Below, in pieces: positions 58,089 to 64,000 of a stretch of 64,000 bases of DNA; position 1 is the stretch's first letter; each line of letters begins with the position of its first letter. The position numbers and the translations under genes were made by a program. Under the pieces are notes generated by a model that was not told the DNA's origin, ran no database searches, and worked only from the letters and a program-made list of their open reading frames with translations. Source of the stretch: Mannheimia granulomatis (GTDB lineage: Bacteria > Pseudomonadota > Gammaproteobacteria > Enterobacterales > Pasteurellaceae); contig NZ_CP015030.1 in NCBI RefSeq assembly GCF_011455695.1, positions 806,001-870,000 of the forward strand, written 5' to 3'.

Positions 58089-58784
58089 ATGAACAATAAA
58101 GTCATTGTAGCTTTAGATTATGAAACAGAACGCGAAGCTCTTGAATTTGTTGATTTAGTTGATCCATCACTATGCCGTTTAAAAGTCGGCAAAGAGATGT
58201 TTACTACACTAGGCATAAATTTTGTGAAACAATTGCATGAACGTAAATTTGATGTATTCCTTGATTTAAAATACCACGATATTCCAAATACTGTTGCCAG
58301 AGCAGTACGCTCAGCGGCGGATTTAGGCGTGTGGATGGTAGATTTACATGCTTCCGGTGGCTTAACCATGATGGAAGAGGCAAAAAAAATCCTAGAGCCT
58401 TATGGTAAGGATGCGCCATTATTGATTGCGGTAACTGTATTAACCAGCATGGAAGACCTGGATTTATTACAAATTGGTATTAATGCTTCACCAATGGAGC
58501 AGGTGATTCGTTTAGCGCATTTAGCTCAACGTGCAGGCTTAGATGGCGTTGTCTGTTCACCACAAGAAGTGGATATGTTACGAACCCATTGTGGTAAAGA
58601 TTTCAAACTCATTACTCCGGGTATTCGACCTGAAGGTGCAGATTTTGGTGATCAACGTCGAGTAATGACGCCTAAACAAGCGGTTGAAACCGGTGCTGAT
58701 TATTTGGTGATTGGCCGTCCTATTACTCAAGCACAAGACCCGTTATCTGTTCTAAAATCAATTAACCAATCTATTAACAGCTAA
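58089..58784 (+). CDS. pyrF: Orotidine 5'-phosphate decarboxylase
   Basis: PyrF makes UMP from OMP, the last step of pyrimidine synthesis. The 231-aa TIM-barrel enzyme has [12 protein letters not shown] at the start, the catalytic [11 protein letters not shown] near residue 60, and PGIRPEG near the phosphate site. It is 23 bp downstream of lapB with a TTAAGGAG ribosome site. An exact uptake core lies in the coding region at 58676-58684. Confidence 0.96.
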   Translation: MNNKVIVALDYETEREALEFVDLVDPSLCRLKVGKEMFTTLGINFVKQLHERKFDVFLDLKYHDIPNTVARAVRSAADLGVWMVDLHASGGLTMMEEAKKILEPYGKDAPLLIAVTVLTSMEDLDLLQIGINASPMEQVIRLAHLAQRAGLDGVVCSPQEVDMLRTHCGKDFKLITPGIRPEGADFGDQRRVMTPKQAVETGADYLVIGRPITQAQDPLSVLKSINQSINS

Positions 58785-58804
58785 ATTAAATTGAATTTTT
58801 AATT

Positions 58805-58827
58805 AAGGCGGAAATTTTCGCCTTTTT
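58805..58827 (+). terminator. Terminator after pyrF
   Basis: AAGGCGGAAA pairs with TTTTCGCCTT (one G-U pair), followed by TTT. It ends the lapAB-pyrF unit, so yciH may be transcribed by read-through or from its own promoter. Confidence 0.75.
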
Positions 58828-58834
58828 GTCTATT

Positions 58835-58866
58835 ACAAGCGGTAATATTTTAAGGAAAATTTGCAA
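58835..58866 (+). repeat. Uptake signal sequence covering the yciH ribosome site
   Basis: Exact core at 58835-58843, then AATATTTT, then AAGGA (the ribosome site, 58852-58856), then TTTGCAAA ending at the ATG. The uptake sequence and the translation signals occupy the same bases. Confidence 0.85.
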
Positions 58867-59178
58867 ATGACATTAGTCTATTCCACAGAAACAGGCAGAA
58901 TTAAGCCTGAAACAGTAAAAGAAGAACGCCCTAAAGGAGATGGCATTGTGCGTATTCAACGCCAAACCAGTGGCCGAAAAGGGAAAGGTGTTTGTGTAAT
59001 TACCGGTCTTGATTTAGATGATAAAGGTCTAAACTCCCTAGCCTCGGAACTTAAGCGAAAATTAGGCTGTGGCGGTTCATTTAAAGACGGAATAATTGAA
59101 ATTCAAGGTGATAACCGTGATTTAATTAAACAAATTTTAGAGCAGAAAGGTTTTACAGTAAAACTGTCCGGCGGTTAA
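58867..59178 (+). CDS. yciH: SUI1/eIF1-like protein YciH
   Basis: The 103-aa protein has the SUI1 fold: VRIQRQTSGRKGKGVCVITGLDLDD and ELKRKLGCGGSFKDGIIEIQGD. YciH is a homologue of eIF1 that can affect start-site selection in vitro; its cellular role is unclear. I use the ATG at 58867; a TTG at 58861 is also in frame. It follows pyrF, as in E. coli. Confidence 0.93.
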   Translation: MTLVYSTETGRIKPETVKEERPKGDGIVRIQRQTSGRKGKGVCVITGLDLDDKGLNSLASELKRKLGCGGSFKDGIIEIQGDNRDLIKQILEQKGFTVKLSGG

Positions 59179-59192
59179 AAAAGAGAAAAAAC

Positions 59193-59216
59193 AAGGGGAA
59201 TCTATAGATTCCCCTT
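59193..59216. terminator. Bidirectional terminator between yciH and ushA
   Basis: AAGGGGAATC pairs with GATTCCCCTT around TATA, between convergent genes, with an A-rich tract on one side. Confidence 0.9.
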
Positions 59217-59220
59217 TGGC

Positions 59221-60864
59221 TTATTTAAAGATGATATCATTTTTCGGATCGAATTTATTTGCTTCAATGACTTTATTTTCTTCGAAGAATTTTTTCAGCA
59301 TTTCAGCATCAATAAAGCCGGTATTCACATAAGTTGGATGTTTTTTCAATAAAGGATAACCATCACCGCCGGCTGCAACATAGTCTGGAAGAGAAACTTT
59401 ATAGGTCTTATTCGCGTCAAAAGGTTTTCCACCAATTTTGACTTCGGAGATAGTTTTTGCAGCACGATCTACTGTCATAGAAACTCCAGCGAATTGAGGA
59501 TAAGCGCCCGTATCTACTTCTTTTAAAGCAATTGTTGTTAACGTATCCAATAACTCTTGGCCTTTTAAATCTACTGTTGCAATCATATTGCCGAAAGGCT
59601 GTACTGTTAAAATATTTTTATAAGTCACGACACCTTCTTCAATTGAGGTGCGGATACCACCGGAATTCATAATGCCGATATCAGCTTTCACTCGTTCCAT
59701 TTGTGATTGTGCAATAAGGCGACCTAGATTTGTTTGGTGGAAGCGAATATGCTCACGTTTTCCGTCTAACAACCCCTTCACATGACCAACTTCAATATTA
59801 AGTTTTTGATCACCTTCATCTTGATATTTTTTTAACAACGCATAAGTAGCTTCATCAGCTTTAATTTCCGCTTGGTAAAGCTGATACTCTTTTGTGCCAT
59901 CCTCTTTTTTAATTGTTTTTTTCAAATTCACCGGAATCAGCTCATATTTAACTAACTTGGTTTCTCCGTTTTTGAATTCAAAATCTGCACGGCCAACAAA
60001 TTTTCCCCATTCGCCGGCTTGCACAATCCAAGTGCCGTTTTGGAAGTCTGGTTTACATTCTTCCCCTGGTGTATATTTTGCTTTGAATTGTCCTTTTTCA
60101 TCGATACAAACGGTATCGTGAGTATGCCCACCAATGATTAAATCGAAAGCACCTTTGTCTAAAGTACGCGCCATCGTGACATCACCCGGCGCGTTAGTGC
60201 CATGTTTGCCATCAAAGTAATAGCCCATATGGGTTAATGCAATACGGACATCAGGTTTTTCTGTCTTATTAATTTCGGCTAATGTGGTTCTAGCAGTATC
60301 AATCGGATTTTTGAAAAATGCATTTTCTGTTACATCAGGATTACCTAATTTTGCAGTATCCTCTGTTGTTAATCCAACAACTGCAATTTTTAGTCCACCT
60401 CGTTCTAGAATAACGTAAGGTTTTACGATGGGTTTATCTGTTTTTTTATTAATAACATTAGCTGAAATAAAAGGGAAGTTTGCCCATTTTTCTTGCATAG
60501 AAAGGATTTGAAGTGGAAAATCGAACTCATGGTTCCCTAGAACCATAGCATCGTAACCGATTGCATTCATCCCCTCAATATCCGGGCGGGCATTTTGCAT
60601 ATCGGATTCCGGTACTCCGGTATTTGCATCGCCTGCATTGAGAAGAACTATAGAACCTCCCTTTTCTTCTACTTCCTTACGAATATTGTCAATTAACGTT
60701 TTCTGTGCAGCCATCCCATATTCACCTTTGTCACTTTGCCAGAAGTGTCCATGTATATCGTTAGTGTGTAAAACAGTAAAACGATAGGTTTTATCTGTTT
60801 CATACGCCATAGCTGACGTTGCCCCTAAGAGTGCGACAGAAAGTAATGTTTTTTTCAAGTTCAT
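59221..60864 (-). CDS. ushA: Periplasmic 5'-nucleotidase / UDP-sugar hydrolase (UshA/NadN family)
   Basis: The 547-aa protein has a Sec signal peptide (about 1-20, ending AMA), a metallophosphatase domain with HTNDIHGHFW near residue 31, GNHEFDFP and GGHTHDTVC, and a C-terminal nucleotidase domain (about 340-545) that binds the base. Such enzymes release nucleosides from nucleotides or NAD in the periplasm; in H. influenzae the related NadN supports NAD salvage. The start at 60864 has GAGG 6 bp upstream; an in-frame ATG at 60876 would add four residues. It follows dgkA by 37 bp and may be co-transcribed. Confidence 0.92.
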   Translation of the reverse strand: MNLKKTLLSVALLGATSAMAYETDKTYRFTVLHTNDIHGHFWQSDKGEYGMAAQKTLIDNIRKEVEEKGGSIVLLNAGDANTGVPESDMQNARPDIEGMNAIGYDAMVLGNHEFDFPLQILSMQEKWANFPFISANVINKKTDKPIVKPYVILERGGLKIAVVGLTTEDTAKLGNPDVTENAFFKNPIDTARTTLAEINKTEKPDVRIALTHMGYYFDGKHGTNAPGDVTMARTLDKGAFDLIIGGHTHDTVCIDEKGQFKAKYTPGEECKPDFQNGTWIVQAGEWGKFVGRADFEFKNGETKLVKYELIPVNLKKTIKKEDGTKEYQLYQAEIKADEATYALLKKYQDEGDQKLNIEVGHVKGLLDGKREHIRFHQTNLGRLIAQSQMERVKADIGIMNSGGIRTSIEEGVVTYKNILTVQPFGNMIATVDLKGQELLDTLTTIALKEVDTGAYPQFAGVSMTVDRAAKTISEVKIGGKPFDANKTYKVSLPDYVAAGGDGYPLLKKHPTYVNTGFIDAEMLKKFFEENKVIEANKFDPKNDIIFK

Positions 60865-60901
60865 AGAATACCTCATAAGCGTTTAGATGTAGAAAAAGGT
60901 A

Positions 60902-61264
60902 TTAGCAGAATAAAACTAATATCCAAGTAACAGCTAATAAAACCATCGACATAAATACTGCAGCAGAGCCAAGATCTTTTGCTCTGCCTGACAACTCATG
61001 GAATTCAGCCCCGATTCTGTCTACCACAGATTCAACGGCGCTATTTAATAATTCGGTAATCAATACCAAAAGTACCGTGCCGGCTAACAATACTTTTTCA
61101 ATATTAGTATCGCCCAAAAAGAAGGCGAGAGGGAATAAAATTATCGCACACCATACTTCTTGACGAAATGCGGCTTCATGAATATAAGCGGCTTTTAACC
61201 CTTTCATAGAATAATGCGTTGCATTGATAACGCGTTGAAAATCTGCTTTGTTGGCTGGTTTCAT
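60902..61264 (-). CDS. dgkA: Diacylglycerol kinase
   Basis: DgkA recycles diacylglycerol made during osmoregulated glucan or lipid A modification. The 120-aa protein has a short amphipathic N-terminus, three membrane helices and the conserved ELLNSAVESVVDRIG near residue 65. It is upstream of ushA on the minus strand. Confidence 0.95.
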   Translation of the reverse strand: MKPANKADFQRVINATHYSMKGLKAAYIHEAAFRQEVWCAIILFPLAFFLGDTNIEKVLLAGTVLLVLITELLNSAVESVVDRIGAEFHELSGRAKDLGSAAVFMSMVLLAVTWILVLFC

Positions 61265-61378
61265 AGTAAAAAGATAAGTAGTGAAAAATGATTACTATTG
61301 TACTGAAAGAATGAGGTTGTTCAAAGAAACTTATTAAGAATAAATTGAAATTTATAAAAAATGGAAAATTTTTGTGGT

Positions 61379-61412
61379 TTTTGCAAAAAATTTTAAAAAA
61401 ATGACCGCTTGT
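61379..61412 (-). repeat. Uptake signal sequence upstream of sstT
   Basis: Exact core on the minus strand at 61404-61412, followed by an AT tract and TTTTTTGCAAAA. It lies in the 249-bp dgkA-sstT gap, which otherwise shows no gene. Confidence 0.85.
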
Positions 61413-61513
61413 CTATTCCATAATACTATTTTTTCCGCTAATCTGGCTAACTCATTTTTAGGTGGGTAAAGTAATTTACCCTTATTTTTTTATGTCTTAC
61501 AGAAGTGAAATTT

Positions 61514-62722
61514 ATGAGTAATTCATTATCATCAAAAATTCTTGGCGGTAATTTGGTTTTACGTATCGCTATTGGCTTAGTGTTAGGTATCGTATTGGCC
61601 TTAATCAATAAGGAATGGGCTACCAGCGTAGGTGTTTTAGGACAATTCTTTGTTAAATCATTACGTGCTATTGCACCAATTCTTGTTTTCGTTTTAGTTT
61701 TATCTGCAATTGCAAACAAAGAAGTCGGTACTGACAGTAAATTAAAACCAATTTTAGTACTATATGTCTTAGGTACATTTTTCGCTGCATTAACAGCAGT
61801 TGTATTAAGTTATCTATTCCCAACGACTCTAGAATTAGCTGCAAGCCCGGATGGTTTAACTCCTCCACAAGGTATCGGTGAAATTTTAAAAACTGTCATT
61901 TTCAACCTAGTAGATAACCCACTTGCCGCATTAAGCAATGCTAATTTCATCGGCATTCTTGCTTGGTCTATCGGCTTAGGTATTGCATTCCGTCATGGCT
62001 CTGCAAGCTCAAAAGCTTTCTTAAATGATTTGGCAAATGCGGTTTCTTTTGTAGTGAAAGTGGTTATTGCCTTTGCACCAATCGGGGTATTTGGCTTAGT
62101 TGCTGAAACTGTTGCTGTTAACGGTTTAGATGCATTTGAGGGTTATGCCCGATTATTGTTTGTATTAGTAGGCGCAATGTTATTTGTTGCACTCGTACTC
62201 AACCCTTTATTAGTATTTTGGAAAATTCGTCGCAATCCATATCCACTCACGTTCACTTGCTTGCGTGAAAGTGGCGTGACGGCATTCTTTACACGTAGTT
62301 CAGCTGCAAATATTCCGGTAAATATGAATCTTGCAAAACGCTTGGGTATTCGCGATGAAATCGCTTCAGTTGCTATCCCATTGGGTGCAACTATTAATAT
62401 GGCAGGTGCGGCAATTACCGTTACCGTGTTAACTTTAGCTGCAGCTTATACTCAGGGTATTCAGCCTGATTTTGCAACTGCATTGTTATTAAGCGTAGTT
62501 GCTTCAATTTGTGCATGTGGTGCATCTGGTGTTGCAGGTGGTTCACTATTATTAATTCCATTAGCTTGTAGCTTATTTAGCATTCCAAATGATATTGCAG
62601 CACAAGTAATTGGTGTAGGTTTTGTTATCGGTGTTATTCAAGATTCTGTTGAAACAGCATTAAACTCCTCAACTGACGTATTATTTACTGCAGCAGTAAG
62701 CTATGCAGAAGATCAAAAATAA
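61514..62722 (+). CDS. sstT: Serine/threonine:sodium symporter
   Basis: SstT imports L-serine and L-threonine with Na+. The 402-aa protein aligns with E. coli Sst[45 protein letters not shown] (first re-entrant loop), [23 protein letters not shown] and [19 protein letters not shown] start at the ATG at 61514; a GTG at 61505 is in frame. The ribosome site (AGAAG) is modest. Confidence 0.95.
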   Translation: MSNSLSSKILGGNLVLRIAIGLVLGIVLALINKEWATSVGVLGQFFVKSLRAIAPILVFVLVLSAIANKEVGTDSKLKPILVLYVLGTFFAALTAVVLSYLFPTTLELAASPDGLTPPQGIGEILKTVIFNLVDNPLAALSNANFIGILAWSIGLGIAFRHGSASSKAFLNDLANAVSFVVKVVIAFAPIGVFGLVAETVAVNGLDAFEGYARLLFVLVGAMLFVALVLNPLLVFWKIRRNPYPLTFTCLRESGVTAFFTRSSAANIPVNMNLAKRLGIRDEIASVAIPLGATINMAGAAITVTVLTLAAAYTQGIQPDFATALLLSVVASICACGASGVAGGSLLLIPLACSLFSIPNDIAAQVIGVGFVIGVIQDSVETALNSSTDVLFTAAVSYAEDQK

Positions 62723-62736
62723 TCAGATTTGAAACA

Positions 62737-62765
62737 AGGGCAGACTTCGGTCTGCCTTTCTTTTT
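62737..62765 (+). terminator. sstT terminator with UUCG loop
   Basis: GGCAGAC-TTCG-GTCTGCC followed by TTTCTTTTT, a textbook stable tetraloop terminator 14 bp after the sstT stop. Confidence 0.95.
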
Positions 62766-62773
62766 GCAACTAT

Positions 62774-62795
62774 TTTTGTGAGCTTGCTCGAAAAA
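62774..62795 (+). promoter_or_regulatory. CRP-S-like competence site upstream of comEC
   Basis: The half-sites TGTGA and TCGAA are 6 bp apart (62777-62792), in a T- and A-flanked palindrome. The competence consensus (CRP-S) is TGCGA-N6-TCGCA. A -10-like TATAAA follows at 62822-62827. In H. influenzae rec2 is controlled by a CRP-S site with CRP and Sxy. Confidence 0.6.
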
Positions 62796-62860
62796 TTTAA
62801 AATCCTTTCTGAAAATCTTGGTATAAAACGGCATACTCAAACAAAAATTGAGTAGCTGGT

Positions 62861-64000
62861 ATGAATTTAGACCGTTTTTGCATTTTCCTAACCTTACTTC
62901 ATTTGCCAATTCTGTTTCTGCCGAAAGAATTCCTGTTTTGTGGCGTTCTATCGGGAATTTTAATTGGGTGTGTGGGTGTTTTTTATCGAGATACGCTGAT
63001 TTTTTTACTTGGTTTTTTACTGTGTATTAGCTATGCTCAAGTAGACCAAATTGCAAAAAATGCAGAAAATATAACCGCTATTAAAGCTCTTAAATCGTTT
63101 GAAATTACTCAAATTTTAAAACAAACCGATTATCAAACTGCGATAGCCAAATTGGAATCAGGAGATAAAATTTATCTAAGCTGGCAAGCTGAACAATCCT
63201 TGGAATTAAACCAACATTACCGTGCTGAATTGACTATCCGTCCTATTTCAGCTCGTAGTAATCTCGGTAATTTTGATCGTCAAAAATGGTATTTTGCTCA
63301 AAATATCACAAAAACAGCAACGGTGAAAAAAGCAGAAAAATTAAATATACGCGTCAGTTCTTTTCGGACAAAGTGGCTTAATAGAGCAAAAAAACAGACA
63401 GAAGATTTAGTTACTCAAGGGCTATTATTAGCTTTGGCATTTGGAGAGCGGGCTTGGCTTAGTTCCTTCCATTGGGAAGCTTTTCAAAAAACCGCAACTG
63501 CCCATTTAATTGCGATTTCAGGCTTGCATATTGCACTTGCAATGGCATTTGGTTTTTATCTTGCTAAAGGCATACAATGGTTATTGTTGAGCTCTCGTAT
63601 TCCACTATTACAGGCGGTCGGATTTTCTTATTTATTTACCAGAATATGTGGTTTCCTTTTTGCCTTTAGTTATAGTTATTTAGCGGGCTTTGCGATACCG
63701 ACAGTAAGGGCATTGCTGGCAATTAGCTTTGTCTTACTGTGCCAATTTTGCCGCCGCCATTACACCGCGTGGCAATTTTGGTGGCGGGTAGTGGCTTTAT
63801 TAATAGTGCTTGATCCACGCACATTACTGTCAGATAGTTTTTGGCTCTCAATTTTGGCCGTTGCCAGTCTGATTGTATGGTATCAATTCTTCCCACTTTC
63901 TCGTTTTATTCACTTTGAAAATAGAAAAGAAATCAGCAAATTTTTGCCTCAATTTAGCCGCTTGTTGCTCTCTTTATTTCATCTACAAATCGGTATTTGG
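62861..64000 (+). CDS. comEC: DNA uptake channel ComEC/Rec2, N-terminal part
   Basis: The first 380 codons are present and the gene runs off the window end. It encodes the inner-membrane channel that carries single-stranded DNA into the cytoplasm. The N-terminal hydrophobic helices and the OB-fold-like region (about 90-190) are followed by the Competence domain with the hallmark HLIAISGLHIALAMAFG near 217 and AGFAIPTVRALLAISFVLL near 274. The reading frame starts at an ATG with no strong Shine-Dalgarno sequence. It agrees with a naturally competent organism and with the many uptake sequences in the window. Confidence 0.94.
   Translation, partial: MNLDRFCIFLTLLHLPILFLPKEFLFCGVLSGILIGCVGVFYRDTLIFLLGFLLCISYAQVDQIAKNAENITAIKALKSFEITQILKQTDYQTAIAKLESGDKIYLSWQAEQSLELNQHYRAELTIRPISARSNLGNFDRQKWYFAQNITKTATVKKAEKLNIRVSSFRTKWLNRAKKQTEDLVTQGLLLALAFGERAWLSSFHWEAFQKTATAHLIAISGLHIALAMAFGFYLAKGIQWLLLSSRIPLLQAVGFSYLFTRICGFLFAFSYSYLAGFAIPTVRALLAISFVLLCQFCRRHYTAWQFWWRVVALLIVLDPRTLLSDSFWLSILAVASLIVWYQFFPLSRFIHFENRKEISKFLPQFSRLLLSLFHLQIGIW

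Overview
The window is about 64 kb of AT-rich, gene-dense chromosome from a gamma-proteobacterium of the family Pasteurellaceae. The strongest clue is the DNA uptake signal sequence: I counted by eye 22 exact copies of the 9-mer ACAAGCGGT on the two strands, about 45 times chance. Most copies are followed by an AT-rich tract and TTTGCAAA. This is the uptake word of the Actinobacillus pleuropneumoniae / Mannheimia / [Haemophilus] ducreyi / Bibersteinia clade, not the AAGTGCGGT word of H. influenzae. Gene order and protein sequences agree with that. The species cannot be named from the sequence alone.

Layout. 1-7 kb: end of pyrD, then the pyruvate dehydrogenase operon aceE-aceF-lpdA. 7-12 kb: serC, a Ca2+/Na+ exchanger (yrbG), glnD and zapG. 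12.6-13.5 kb: rplM-rpsI. 13.7-15.7 kb: yejL-yejM, whose products help control LPS synthesis. 15.9-20.9 kb: a tetR-adaptor-RND efflux operon whose pump gene is frameshifted. 21-25.4 kb: guaB (with a PurR box), a HAD phosphatase, an unrecognised small membrane protein, and guaA. 25.5-33.8 kb: glmU, chaA, rlmE-ftsH, hisC, aroA. 33.8-36.5 kb: ygiM and the phosphate transporter pair pit/DUF47. 36.6-40.4 kb: a Fur-box-controlled siderophore ABC importer. 40.6-45.9 kb: dnaB-ycgL-nrdR, then yaaA-lipoprotein-fieF-DUF2310, both tightly overlapped. 46-48 kb: the cystine carrier tcyP and a nitroreductase. 48.2-59.2 kb: pheST-ihfA-nlpC-degS-cmk-rpsA-ihfB-lapAB-pyrF-yciH, a long co-directional run of housekeeping genes. 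59.2-64 kb: ushA, dgkA, sstT and the 5' part of comEC/rec2, which has a CRP-S-like competence site upstream.

Most of the window is conserved core genome. I found no rRNA, tRNA, phage, IS element or CRISPR array, and no convincing wholly new system. The points most worth a second look are: the apparent 7-bp loss that breaks the RND pump gene behind an apparently intact TetR operator; uptake sequences arranged as inverted pairs at gene ends; a hairpin inside the signal-peptide codons of a lipoprotein gene in a possible metal/oxidative-stress operon; a 17-residue insertion beside the Walker A motif of DnaB; a candidate IHF site in front of the operon that encodes IHF-alpha; and a small orphan membrane protein lodged upstream of guaA.
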